This document shows, piece after piece, positions 25,687 through 33,669 of a stretch of DNA of 64,000 nucleotides. This DNA comes from Psychrobacillus soli (GTDB lineage Bacteria; Bacillota; Bacilli; Bacillales_A; Planococcaceae), in contig NZ_VDGG01000014.1 of the NCBI RefSeq assembly GCF_006861775.1, positions 84,639 to 148,638 of the forward strand, in the 5' to 3' direction. The stretch's first letter is position 1. The number at the start of each line of letters is the position of its first letter. Made by a program: the position numbers and the translations under genes. Under the pieces are notes generated by a model. The model was not told the DNA's origin and did no database searches. It worked only from the letters and a program-made list of their open reading frames with translations.

Positions 25687-26238
25687 ATGAAAAATCCATT
25701 CTTAATTAGTTTGTATACGTTTATATTTTTGTTCAGTCTTTCCATGTTTTTAGGAAATCCTGTTTATTCACAAACTACACTTTCAGATAAAATGGAATAT
25801 TTATATCCTGCAAATAAGGAAAAAAATTTTGATGAAACTGTAGATGAATTTTACCAGGCATTGAGAGACGTAAAGTATCCTGGCCATCAGGAGCTTTATC
25901 AAAGATATATGCAGAAGCCAAAGTCACAACAAAGACATTTGGATACTGTTCTTTATAAAGAAATGCCTGATGCATCTATAAACATTAGGGAAAAGTTACT
26001 GTTTAATGAGATAGAAGGATTAAATTATATAATTTCTGATGGAAATATTCTTCGTCCCTACCCTGATATAGATATTAACTACCATCAGACTGTTAGCCCT
26101 GATAGACAAGTTTACTTTTTTTATTCCTTTAAAGACACAGAAAAAGAATTTAGAGGTAGATATGCAATTTATGATATTAAAACAAAAGAAATGGTAGCGG
26201 GTGGAGGTACTTATATGCCAAAGTCTCCAACTCACTAG
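25687..26238 (+). CDS. Secreted protein of unknown function
   Basis: A 183-residue protein with a clear signal peptide (MKNPFLISLYTFIFLFSLSM, cleavage probably after VYS near residue 28). The mature part is rich in Tyr and charged residues (YQALRDVKYPGHQELYQRYM; DINYHQTVSPDRQVYFFYSF) and ends with MVAGGGTYMPKSPTH. I do not recognise a family. A strong AAAGGAGG site precedes the ATG, only 38 bases after a type-C repeat. Confidence 0.6.
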   Translation: MKNPFLISLYTFIFLFSLSMFLGNPVYSQTTLSDKMEYLYPANKEKNFDETVDEFYQALRDVKYPGHQELYQRYMQKPKSQQRHLDTVLYKEMPDASINIREKLLFNEIEGLNYIISDGNILRPYPDIDINYHQTVSPDRQVYFFYSFKDTEKEFRGRYAIYDIKTKEMVAGGGTYMPKSPTH

Positions 26239-26294
26239 GAACACTTACGATAAAGAAGGATAAATTTGGGGGAAATAGCAAAAAGGTATTGTTC

Positions 26295-26328
26295 GTCTTG
26301 TTCAATTAACGGGTGCTTTACTTCAAGA
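26295..26328 (+). repeat. Left half of a split dispersed repeat, type B
   Basis: GTCTTGTTCAATTAACGGG followed by TGCTTTACTTCAAGAATG. The matching right half lies 265 bases downstream, with an open frame between them. Confidence 0.75.
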
Positions 26329-26609
26329 ATGAAAATAATGCAATTCAAACCAATGCACAGTTTGTAGAGGTTCAATCGATTAAAAATGACCTATATCATG
26401 ACTTAACGGTACGATTCATCAGTCTTTACGTTCATGAAGCCGTCAATAGCCACTATCAAACAGCAGATTCTTTAATACAAAATTTAAATACTGCACCATC
26501 ATTAATGCGTATTGGGGAAGTAAAAAGGGCTGGTGAATTACGAGAATTAGACCTTGAAGTAGGACTTCGTTCAGCTTTAACTTTTTATCAGCTTTTTCTT
26601 ATTGAATGA
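26313..26609 (+). CDS. Open frame lying inside a split dispersed repeat
   Basis: A 98-codon frame, NAQFVEVQSIKNDLYHDLTV and LNTAPSLMRIGEVKRAGEL in part, is soluble and helix-rich. Its first and last codons are made of repeat sequence, so the present ends are artificial. It looks like a gene fragment held between two half-repeats. I do not recognise the parent, and no ribosome site is evident. Confidence 0.4.
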   Translation: MLYFKNENNAIQTNAQFVEVQSIKNDLYHDLTVRFISLYVHEAVNSHYQTADSLIQNLNTAPSLMRIGEVKRAGELRELDLEVGLRSALTFYQLFLIE

Positions 26610-26632
26610 ACGCAGCAAGTTAGCTGAACAAA
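26593..26632 (+). repeat. Right half of a split dispersed repeat
   Basis: TTTTTCTTATTGAATGAACG followed by CAGCAAGTTAGCTGAACAA is the standard right half of types B and C. Confidence 0.75.
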
Positions 26633-26801
26633 TTTAATGATTTAAAGTTATAGAGCATTTCTTTGAATGAGGAATGCTTTTTATTTTTGCTTAAAACAAA
26701 ATATACAATAAAAATGTTATTCAAATTAATAAAAATTTATTGTAAAACGATAACATGTGTATTAAAATCAAAATAGGAATAATTAAGTGAGGTGTTTTTT
26801 T

Positions 26802-27284
26802 ATGGAAAAAGTAACAACATTGTTTTTAAAAATAGCTGTTATTCTTTTAGGAGTACCAATTCTTGCTCTGTGCATTTTTTTGGTGCCTGAGATGGGGGAA
26901 CTTGCAGCAAAATTGCTTCCAGAGTTTACTTTTATTAAATATCTTGTTTTCATCGCTTTTGATGCATCAGCGATACCTTTTTACTTTGCTTTGTATCAGG
27001 CTTTCAAACTCTTACGCTATATTGACAAAAATAAAGCTTTTTCTGATTTATCTGTAAAAGCTTTAAAGAAAATCAAATACTGTGCCATCACAATCAGTAT
27101 TTTGCATGTGCTAGTTTGGCCGCTCTTCTATATCTTTGCGGAAGTAGACGACGCACCAGGAGTGATCTTTGTCGGATTGGTTGTTCCTTTTGCTTCGATG
27201 GTTATCGCAGTCTTTGCGGCTGTTCTCCAAAAACTTTTACAAGAAGCAATTAATATTAAATCAGAAAATGATTTAACGGTCTGA
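26802..27284 (+). CDS. DUF2975 membrane protein
   Basis: A 160-residue four-helix membrane protein of the DUF2975 family. The start is the ATG at 26802 after GAGGTG. It contains FYFALYQAFKLLRYIDKNKA and FSDLSVKALKKIKYCAI in the first cytoplasmic region, which is characteristic. DUF2975 genes are usually followed, as here after eleven bases, by a small Cro/CI-type regulator, and the pair is thought to act together. The third gene of the unit is a large membrane protein. Confidence 0.8.
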   Translation: MEKVTTLFLKIAVILLGVPILALCIFLVPEMGELAAKLLPEFTFIKYLVFIAFDASAIPFYFALYQAFKLLRYIDKNKAFSDLSVKALKKIKYCAITISILHVLVWPLFYIFAEVDDAPGVIFVGLVVPFASMVIAVFAAVLQKLLQEAINIKSENDLTV

Positions 27285-27295
27285 GGTGAATAACA

Positions 27296-27511
27296 ATGGC
27301 AATTATAATCAATATTGATGTGATGTTAGCAAAAAGGAAAATGAGCGTTACAGAACTTTCGGAAAAGGTTGGAATAACAATGGCGAACCTTTCTATATTG
27401 AAAAATGGAAAGGCAAAAGCGATTCGATTATCCACTTTAGAGGCAATATGTAAGGCTTTAGAATGTCAGCCTGGAGATATTTTAGAATATAAAAGTGACG
27501 AAGACAGTTAA
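27296..27511 (+). CDS. Cro/CI-type helix-turn-helix regulator (YozG-like)
   Basis: A 71-residue DNA-binding protein with the compact XRE domain: INIDVMLAKRKMSVTELSEK, VGITMANLSILKNGKAKAI (recognition helix) and LEAICKALECQPGDILEY. This is the YozG-type regulator that accompanies DUF2975 genes. It probably autoregulates the three-gene unit. GAGGTG lies eight bases before the ATG. Confidence 0.9.
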   Translation: MAIIINIDVMLAKRKMSVTELSEKVGITMANLSILKNGKAKAIRLSTLEAICKALECQPGDILEYKSDEDS

Positions 27512-27559
27512 ACATTTTGGAGGAAACTTAATATAACAATTATTAGGGGAGGTATAACT

Positions 27560-28807
27560 ATGGACATTAACAATTTGATTATTGAAAATATTGATCATCC
27601 TCAAGAGTTGGAGAGAATGTATAGAAAAGACCCGAAAGCTTTTAAAAAGTCATTCTCATACGCATGGGAACAAAATCCTGATTCTCAGGTTCTTGGTGTT
27701 TGGTATGAAAGATTGCATTTCAAGGAGACGGCAAATACAGAAAAATCTTCCTTGCTTCAAAAAGGTTTCTTGTTCATGGGTATCTTAGCCATTCTGGCCG
27801 GGATAAGCACCAGGATCATTTTCCATTTTGTCGAACAGGAAGTAATTGCGCCAATTAACCTGGCTTTTGGTATAATTCCCTTTATTGCTGCCTATTTTGT
27901 TTACAATAATACTCCGAAAAAAAGTGTTATTTATTCTCTTGCAGCTTTGTTTCTAATTTCCGGAATTTATCTTAATATGCTGCCATTAAATTATAAAGAC
28001 AGTATTATCCTTGCTTATTTACACCTTCCCATATTTTTATGGATATTGGTAGGGCTTGCATTTACAGGAAATGAATATTCAAAAGGCAGTACAAGATTAG
28101 CCTATATTAAATTTAATTTGGAATATTGTATTCTCTACGCCAGCATGGCGGTTAGCGGAATGGTACTAGCAGCATTAACTATGCAGTTATTTAGCTTTGT
28201 TGGCTTGGATATAGAAGACTTCTACTTTAGTAATGTCGTTTTATTTGGTGCTGCCGCTCTCGCTATTGTGGCTGCATACCTGGTATCAATGAATCTTAAA
28301 CTTGCTAAGAATATTACACCATATATAGCTAAAATCTTTAGTCCTCTTGTCCTAGTCACATTGTTGGTCTATCTTATAACGGTTATATGGGTCGGAAAAA
28401 ATCCGTTCTTGGACCGCAATTTCCTGATAGCCTTCAACGGAATCCTCCTTGGTGTATTGGCCGTTACCATATTTTCCATTATCGAGAGCGACTCAGACGA
28501 GAAAAAGAACATTTCAGATTATATAAATTTTGCCTTAATTGTTCTTGCGCTTATCATTGACAGTGTGGCTTTGTCAGCCATCGTGTTCAGACTTTCTTCT
28601 TATGGGATTACGCCTAATAGACTTGCTGTTTTAGGAGTAAACATACTTATCTGGGCAAATCTAATTTGGATTATGCTCTCCTATATTCGTTTTCTACAAA
28701 ATAAGTCCGGACCTTCAACTATCCAAGATGCAGTTACTAAGTATTTGCCGGTCTACGGACTTTGGGCAGCTTTCGTTATATTTACTTTTCCTCTAATTTT
28801 TAATTAG
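27560..28807 (+). CDS. Polytopic membrane protein, DUF4153-like
   Basis: A 415-residue protein with a cytoplasmic N-terminal segment of about 75 residues (PQELERMYRKDPKAFKKSF, then FSYAWEQNPDSQ) and around eleven membrane helices. It resembles DUF4153-type proteins, though not with certainty. A GGGGAGG site precedes it. It lies 48 bases after the regulator gene and probably forms one transcript with it. The function is unknown. Confidence 0.7.
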   Translation: MDINNLIIENIDHPQELERMYRKDPKAFKKSFSYAWEQNPDSQVLGVWYERLHFKETANTEKSSLLQKGFLFMGILAILAGISTRIIFHFVEQEVIAPINLAFGIIPFIAAYFVYNNTPKKSVIYSLAALFLISGIYLNMLPLNYKDSIILAYLHLPIFLWILVGLAFTGNEYSKGSTRLAYIKFNLEYCILYASMAVSGMVLAALTMQLFSFVGLDIEDFYFSNVVLFGAAALAIVAAYLVSMNLKLAKNITPYIAKIFSPLVLVTLLVYLITVIWVGKNPFLDRNFLIAFNGILLGVLAVTIFSIIESDSDEKKNISDYINFALIVLALIIDSVALSAIVFRLSSYGITPNRLAVLGVNILIWANLIWIMLSYIRFLQNKSGPSTIQDAVTKYLPVYGLWAAFVIFTFPLIFN

Positions 28808-28979
28808 AAAGGCTCTGTTAAAGTAACGAAAAGCTAATCGTCTTAGCGTATAAAATCCTTAGAGCCGATATTATGCAGCTTTTTATACAGAGTTGCATAG
28901 TTTTGGCTTATTTTCAGTATTAAAGATAAAAAAGTATATTCAAAAAAGCCTGACGATTATGTTGAACTTGTTATATTTG

Positions 28980-29342
28980 TTACAAATTTTCAAATTGGAG
29001 GTATTCTAAAATATTTCCGAAGGGGTCTCTAAGACTAATAAATTTACCTGGAGGATAATTAGTTGGTTCATCTATAATAAAATTCACTTCTTTCTCTTTT
29101 AGGTATTTGACTTTTTCATAAATATCTTCAGTTCGCAATCCTAATACAACTCCTGAAAGATCTTGATTATAAGTTGCATTATCGTTCTCCTCTAAAACAA
29201 GTGGTAACTCTCCGTGTACAAGTGATACAATTTTTGGACCATAGTGTTTGTTTAATTCAAAACCTAAAGTATTAGTATAAAACTCGATTGCTTTGTTTAA
29301 ATTTGGCACGTAAATACTAATAACACAGACTTGATTTATCAT
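28980..29342 (-). CDS. VOC/glyoxalase-fold protein
   Basis: A 120-residue vicinal-oxygen-chelate protein with two beta-alpha-beta-beta-beta halves: ISIYVPNLNKAIEFYTNTLG at the start and FISLRDPFGNILEYLQ at the end. The latter is typical of glyoxalase/bleomycin-resistance proteins. The candidate metal ligands are not all the canonical His/Glu set, so it may not be a glyoxalase. It stands alone, reads leftwards and has AGGAGG before the ATG. Confidence 0.82.
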   Translation of the reverse strand: MINQVCVISIYVPNLNKAIEFYTNTLGFELNKHYGPKIVSLVHGELPLVLEENDNATYNQDLSGVVLGLRTEDIYEKVKYLKEKEVNFIIDEPTNYPPGKFISLRDPFGNILEYLQFENL

Positions 29343-29569
29343 ATTAATCCTCCTGTTTTAGGTATTATTACATATATTCTACACTCTTTAACAATTATCC
29401 TTTTTTACTTTAGTTCAATAAGAAGTGATATTTTTGGCTTTTAAGAGACAGCCTCTATTGTTTGTAATTCCATTTAATTTAATTGAATTCGCAGTATTCT
29501 CAAATAATTTAAAAATTTTTGAACGAAATGAAAAATTGCCACGTCTAATGAAGGAAGGAGGCGAAAAGG

Positions 29570-30070
29570 ATGGAATTTGAAATCGAACAGCGTGCTATTC
29601 GTGGGGATCATCAAGCGATACTTTCACTTATTGAAAAGGATGAAGATATTTTATATCGCATGGCTTTTACATATATGAAAAATGAGCAAGACGCTTTAGA
29701 CGTGATGCAGGAGCTGATTTACAAGGCACTTAAAAAAATGCATACCGTTCAACAGCATGAATATGCCAGAACATGGCTCGTGCGCGTCTTAATCAATTGT
29801 TGTAAAGACTATTTACGGAAACGCCAACCAACTGTTCCAATTGAGGAACATCACCTATTTGAATGGGTCATCTATTCAGATATGGAGAGATTATTGGAGA
29901 ATTTAACCTTGTCGGAGCAGCAACTCGTCTATATGAAATATTTTCAGCAACTAAAAAACAAAGAAATTGCTGAGCTAAATCAAATTCCGGAGGGTACTGT
30001 TAAGTCTAAGCTTCATTACATATTAAAGAAGCTTAGAAACTTCGCTAGAGCAAAGGAGGACTGGCTATGA
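29570..30070 (+). CDS. ECF sigma factor with linked anti-sigma gene
   Basis: A 166-residue ECF sigma factor: region 2 (LYRMAFTYMKNEQDALDVMQ, then ARTWLVRVLINCCKDYLRK) and region 4 (LTLSEQQLVYMKYFQQ, KNKEIAELNQIPEGTVKSKL). It resembles SigV/SigX-type factors. A strong AAGGAGGCG site is used. Its stop overlaps the start of the DUF4179 protein gene by four bases, the standard arrangement with an anti-sigma partner. The promoter is probably self-activated, but I could not assign a confident -35/-10 pair. Confidence 0.88.
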   Translation: MEFEIEQRAIRGDHQAILSLIEKDEDILYRMAFTYMKNEQDALDVMQELIYKALKKMHTVQQHEYARTWLVRVLINCCKDYLRKRQPTVPIEEHHLFEWVIYSDMERLLENLTLSEQQLVYMKYFQQLKNKEIAELNQIPEGTVKSKLHYILKKLRNFARAKEDWL

Positions 30071-31326
30071 GTAAACTACCTATTGACGTGCCAAAGAAGA
30101 AACTTCAACAAGTTCGAATGGATATGTATCGTAAAGTTCAGCGAGAAAAAAGAACAAAGAAGCGCATTGTTTCGGTTGCAATCGTCTCTTTGTTTTGTCT
30201 AAGCCTTTTATTTTCCATTCGCGTTTCTCCTACGATTGCTAGCCATGTTGCAAAAATACCTGGCTTTGAAGCACTTGTAACAGCGGTTTCCATCGATAAA
30301 GGAATACAAGATATTGTGGACAATGAATACTATGAAGAGATCAATGCGATGCAGTCTAAAAATGGTCTTTCGATTACATTGCAAGGCGTGATTGCAGATC
30401 ATACGGGATTTGTACTCTTCTATGACGCCGATTCCTCCTTTGATATTTCGAAATTATACTTGGAGGATGTTCAATTGTTTCAAGGGGACGATGAAATGGA
30501 ATGCGGCTGTACATTTCTCGCGAATGCAGATCATCAAACACATATCTCATCTTTAGTAGAATATAATTTTTCAGAGCCAATAGCTTATACTTCGAAGGAT
30601 TTTAAAGCTGTTTTTCATTTTAATGATAAAGATAAGGGAAACATTGAATTTACAATACCGTTTACACTACAAAAAGAAATTGCACAGGAAAAAATTATTA
30701 CGGCGAATCGTACTGTAAATGTCGATGGTCAGAAATTTACGATTACACAAATTCGCCGTTCTCCATTAAAAATGGCACTCGACATTGAAATAGACGAAGA
30801 AAATACGATGCAAATTTTATCGCTAGATGATATTGGGGTCGTGATGCAAAGTGGAGAGCGAAGAGAAAGCATTAAAAATGGCATATCAAAAAGCGGAAAT
30901 ATCCGAGACGGCAAATTTACTCTATATTTGCAAAGTGATTATTTCCATGACCCGGATTCACTCTCGATTATTATTGGAGCTGTTCAAGCTGTTCCAAAGG
31001 GAGAAGATTTTATCGAAGTTGATTTTGGTAGAAACGAAGTACTTACAAAGCCCGATTATTTCGATTGGGACATTTCCGTAACGCATCAAAGTGTATCAGT
31101 TGCTGTAAATAAAGGGGATAATCAAGGTAGACTTTTAATGCTACATGAGGCTGTAAAAGAAGATGGTACGACTTTAGAACATACAAGTAGCAAGGTTTCA
31201 CGAGATGAGCAGTACGTAGTTGAGACGACGCAATTTCAAAATTATGATGGCAAAGCAAAAATATATTTAAACTATTACTCCAATCCTATTGGAAAAAATA
31301 TTGAACTGATGATTCCAGTGCAATAA
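30067..31326 (+). CDS. DUF4179 membrane-anchored anti-sigma factor
   Basis: A 419-residue single-pass protein: a basic cytoplasmic N-terminus (VPKKKLQQVRMDMYRKVQRE), a membrane helix at about 37-55 and a large outer domain of DUF4179 plus DUF5643-like beta structure. It should hold the preceding sigma factor at the membrane until a surface signal arrives. It is the intact counterpart of the frameshifted gene at 24522, showing the same order of domains. It ends in a strong terminator. Confidence 0.85.
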   Translation: MSKLPIDVPKKKLQQVRMDMYRKVQREKRTKKRIVSVAIVSLFCLSLLFSIRVSPTIASHVAKIPGFEALVTAVSIDKGIQDIVDNEYYEEINAMQSKNGLSITLQGVIADHTGFVLFYDADSSFDISKLYLEDVQLFQGDDEMECGCTFLANADHQTHISSLVEYNFSEPIAYTSKDFKAVFHFNDKDKGNIEFTIPFTLQKEIAQEKIITANRTVNVDGQKFTITQIRRSPLKMALDIEIDEENTMQILSLDDIGVVMQSGERRESIKNGISKSGNIRDGKFTLYLQSDYFHDPDSLSIIIGAVQAVPKGEDFIEVDFGRNEVLTKPDYFDWDISVTHQSVSVAVNKGDNQGRLLMLHEAVKEDGTTLEHTSSKVSRDEQYVVETTQFQNYDGKAKIYLNYYSNPIGKNIELMIPVQ

Positions 31327-31329
31327 AGT

Positions 31330-31373
31330 ACAGATGTTTAAAAAGGTCCTCCTTTTTGAACATCTGTTTTTAT
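31330..31373 (+). terminator. Terminator of the sigma/anti-sigma operon
   Basis: ACAGATGTT and AACATCTGT pair, with an inner AAAAAGG/CCTTTTT stem, followed by TTTTTA. Confidence 0.85.
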
Positions 31374-31479
31374 ATTTCAGAGCAAGCATTAAGTATATTT
31401 ATTTAGAATAAAGATAATAAATGGAAATCCAAAGAAGTGAAAATGACTTGGGTTAGTTAATTATGATTGTGCTATCGAG

Positions 31480-31533
31480 TGATTAAGTAAATGATCTTGG
31501 GCTGTCATAGGTCACTCATTTTCTTAATAAATA
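31480..31533 (+). repeat. Degenerate dispersed repeat, type C
   Basis: GGGCTGTCATAGGTCACTC followed by ATTTTCTTAATAAA parallels the type-C hairpin and the CTTATTGAA junction. Neither terminus is clear. Confidence 0.4.
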
Positions 31534-31565
31534 AAATAAACAGGGAATTCTCCCTGCTTATTCTG
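31534..31565 (-). terminator. Terminator of the cysteine hydrolase gene
   Basis: On the minus strand GCAGGGAGAATTCCCTGTTT is followed by ATTTTATTT. The stem is AGCAGGGA/TCCCTGTT. Confidence 0.6.
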
Positions 31566-31621
31566 TCACAAAAGTTCATGTATTTTGTTGTTTTCTTGCA
31601 TCAAGATATTAAGTGTTACCT

Positions 31622-32185
31622 TTAATTTTCCCGATAAGAGTCATGAGTTGGACGAAACACGTCTTCCCCTGAATTTCTAACTATTGAAAAGTGTTCAACA
31701 TTATAATGCCCATGAAGCGTTTCATTATGGTGCTTTATTATTTGTTCTGCACTTAAAAAATCACTGTCTGTTGTTGAATGGGCATCACCGACTAAAGTCA
31801 CGTCAAAACCATTAATCGTTGCTGTTCTGACTGCACTATCAATACAATGCTGTGTTTTACAACCCATCATAACAATATGTTCAATCTCTTGTGATCTCAA
31901 ATGATCTAGAAGCTCTGTTCCATGGAAGGAATTCGTTGCAGTTTTATCAAAAAACTTAGTATCAGCAGGTACATTAATGTCATCGTGAACCTGAAAACCT
32001 TTCCCTTTACCTTCAGCAACATCTAAATCTCTAACAAATACAACTGGAACATCTGATTTCCTTGCTTTTTCGATCAGTAAATTAATATTCCTAATAAGTT
32101 GCACTTTATTAAAAACAGCACTTTCTACTTGATTCCCATCAATTAATTCTTGTTGAGCATCAATGATTAATAATGTTTGATTCAA
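31622..32185 (-). CDS. Isochorismatase-family cysteine hydrolase
   Basis: A 187-residue cysteine hydrolase. The start is a TTG at 32185 (LNQTLLIIDAQ) behind GAGAGGGGAA; the upstream ATG would include the ribosome site in the coding frame. Catalytic Asp is in LLIIDAQQEL and the nucleophile Cys in MMGCKTQHCIDSAVRTA. VRDLDVAEGKG probably belongs to the substrate loop. The family hydrolyses amides or ethers (nicotinamidase- and isochorismatase-like). The leader carries a short peptide ORF and a hairpin that sequesters the ribosome site, so the gene is probably inducible. Confidence 0.85.
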   Translation of the reverse strand: MNQTLLIIDAQQELIDGNQVESAVFNKVQLIRNINLLIEKARKSDVPVVFVRDLDVAEGKGKGFQVHDDINVPADTKFFDKTATNSFHGTELLDHLRSQEIEHIVMMGCKTQHCIDSAVRTATINGFDVTLVGDAHSTTDSDFLSAEQIIKHHNETLHGHYNVEHFSIVRNSGEDVFRPTHDSYREN

Positions 32186-32189
32186 ATAA

Positions 32190-32215
32190 TTTTCCCCTCT
32201 CAAAATGCGGGAAAA
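32190..32215 (-). promoter_or_regulatory. Shine-Dalgarno-sequestering hairpin before the cysteine hydrolase
   Basis: On the minus strand TTTTCCC pairs with GGGAAAA, and the 3' arm contains the GAGAGGGG ribosome site. TGTTTAGCGTTT immediately before it is identical in the leader at 39313. The arrangement matches translational attenuators. Confidence 0.65.
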
Positions 32216-32230
32216 CGCTAAACAGTTTGA

Positions 32231-32287
32231 TTAGTTAGTCGTAATCCCTTTATTAATTTTCAAGTAACCATTTCTTTTGTTTGTCAT
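32231..32287 (-). CDS. Leader peptide, copy 1
   Basis: An 18-codon frame (MTNKRNGYLKINKGITTN) has a strong GGAGGT site seven bases upstream and ends 45 bases before the hydrolase start. The first five residues MTNKR and the downstream hairpin match the leader peptide at 39246. I infer a regulatory leader, as in inducible antibiotic-resistance genes; the peptide itself need have no function. Confidence 0.6.
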   Translation of the reverse strand: MTNKRNGYLKINKGITTN

Positions 32288-32393
32288 AATATCTACCTCC
32301 AATCAAATATTGTCTAAATTAATTGAATTATTAGACCGTTAAATTATATCATATTTACTTTAATAACAGTCAATACAAAATAGAATAATTATA

Positions 32394-32488
32394 GCTTTAG
32401 TTCTATTTTTACGTCTAAAACATCAAGTAGATTTCGGCGATTCGTTGTGAAATATCTCACTTAAACTTAAGGGAGTTTAGTGAAAGAG
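32394..32488 (+). repeat. Dispersed intergenic repeat, type A lacking the hairpin
   Basis: GCTTTAGTTCTATTTTTACG has lost the hairpin stems. It continues with ACATCAAGTAGATTTCGGCG, TTGTGAAATATCTCAC and the right end GGGAGTTTAGTGAAAG. Confidence 0.75.
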
Positions 32489-32540
32489 TATCTTTCATCT
32501 TCTGAGTATTAGTAGTAAAATGAATATGAACTGGAAAATT

Positions 32541-32640
32541 GTAACTAGGGTTCCGCTATCTAGGTAGGTCAGTGACCAAGGGCTACATCTTTTACAATAT
32601 GTAAAAGGCACCTATTGACATAAAAGGTCCGAGGGGAAAG
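32541..32640 (+). promoter_or_regulatory. ykkC-family riboswitch aptamer (subtype 2-like) before a NUDIX gene
   Basis: The strand reads AACTAGGGTTCCGC, a small stem, then CCAAGGGCTACA, a TTTTAC/GTAAAA hairpin, GGCACC and GACATAAAAGGTC followed by CGAGGGG. These blocks follow the ykkC order CTAGGGTTCCGC, GGTCCAAG, ACACC, GGG-ATAGAAG-CCC. Guanidine-type features are not evident. A NUDIX gene downstream points to the nucleoside-diphosphate class. Family assignment is fairly good; the ligand is inference. Confidence 0.72.
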
Positions 32641-32693
32641 GTTCAGCGTATTTCTTATGCGTTGAAATCTTTCTCTTCGGTCCTTTTTTTATT
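32620..32693 (+). terminator. Riboswitch-controlled terminator
   Basis: AAAGGTCCGAGGGGAAAG pairs with CTTTCTCTTCGGTCCTTT (with bulges), capped by TTCAGCGTA/TATGCGTTGAA, and is followed by seven T. Its 5' arm overlaps the 3' part of the aptamer, so ligand binding can switch it. Confidence 0.8.
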
Positions 32694-32713
32694 ATTTTAT
32701 GGAGGGTTATTGT

Positions 32714-33154
32714 ATGAAAAAAATTGATGATTTAAAAGCTGGGATTGCAGTCATTATTTTGAATGAGGAAAAACAAGTTTTGTTACAGAAAAGGTCAGAT
32801 GTAGGACTATGGGGCATTCCTTCAGGACATATAGAAATAGGGGAAACAGTTTCTGAAGCAGCTATCAGAGAAGTAAAAGAAGAAACTAATTTAGATATAA
32901 GAATTAAAAAGCTTATTGGTGTGTACTCTGAGCCTAATTCACAGGTGTTTGCTTATCCAAATGGTAAAGTAGTACATTTTATAACAACCTGTTTTCTTGC
33001 TGAAATTACTGGTGGAGAACTACGATGTAATTCCTCTGAGTCACTAGAAATTAAGTTTTTTGAACAACAGAACCTACCGCAAGACCTATTGAAAATGCAT
33101 CCTTTATGGTTAAACGATGCACTTGCTAATAGAGAATTAGCGTTTATTCGTTAG
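32714..33154 (+). CDS. NUDIX hydrolase
   Basis: A 146-residue NUDIX enzyme; the ATG at 32714 follows GGAGGG by seven bases. The NUDIX box is complete: GHIEIGETVSEAAIREVKEE followed by TNL, with the catalytic REVKEE. The N-terminus (AGIAVIILNEEKQVLLQKRS) and GLWGIPSG are typical of the MutT/ADP-ribose-type group. The substrate cannot be read from the box. Riboswitch control suggests nucleotide or nucleoside-diphosphate turnover. Confidence 0.88.
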   Translation: MKKIDDLKAGIAVIILNEEKQVLLQKRSDVGLWGIPSGHIEIGETVSEAAIREVKEETNLDIRIKKLIGVYSEPNSQVFAYPNGKVVHFITTCFLAEITGGELRCNSSESLEIKFFEQQNLPQDLLKMHPLWLNDALANRELAFIR

Positions 33155-33249
33155 TGAAATTCTTATTGAAGTAACGGGCAGCCATCCATGTAGCATCTTC
33201 ATCATATAGTTGACTTTGGTTATGAAGAATCAGTAAATGGATAGGAACA

Positions 33250-33498
33250 AGGTTTTAATTTCGCTAAAGAAAATAATGCTCAGTGGAATATAAATGTAAT
33301 TTCAATTCTTCCTTTAAAAGAAGATGAAACTATGGCTATTTTATCAGCTACTTTAATTATTCAAGGTAAGAGTTTAGGAACAGCAAATTTATTCTTTCAA
33401 ACGTTCAAAAAAAATAGCATTAATGATTGGGAATTAATAAGAAGTTATATAGAAGCAGGAATTCCGTATATTAGTACAAACAGCGTGCTGTTCAACTA
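33250..33498 (+). pseudogene. Gene fragment between repeat termini
   Basis: An open stretch without a start codon, preceded by TAG, encodes about 82 residues: QGFNFAKENNAQWNINVISI, AILSATLIIQGKSLGTANLF and INDWELIRSYIEAGIPYIST. It is flanked by CTTATTGAAGTAACGGGCAG on the left (33163) and a minimal repeat on the right, whose bases supply the last codons (VLFN, then stop). The parent gene is not recognised. Confidence 0.45.
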
Positions 33499-33517
33499 AC
33501 ACTGCAGGTTAGTTCAT
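33489..33517 (+). repeat. Minimal dispersed repeat (two ends, no middle)
   Basis: TGTTCAACTAAC is joined to ACTGCAGGTTAGTTCATTA, with left and right termini directly fused as at 19755. Confidence 0.7.
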
Positions 33518-33669
33518 TAATTAATAGTTATAGCGATAATTTTTTCTAGAAACTAAATAACCTCCTACTTGTAGATTACAGGTAATATGTGGTAAAATAT
33601 ATTAATTTGTGTATTTGGCGATGAATCAAATTGCCTGACATCTTAAATTTTAGAGGGGGAATCGTTTCG

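Noticed and set aside
28808-28979. Possible insertion-sequence end (GGCTCTGTTAAAGTAACG) after the large membrane protein
   Set aside because: No matching inverted end and no transposase remnant nearby; the resemblance is too short.
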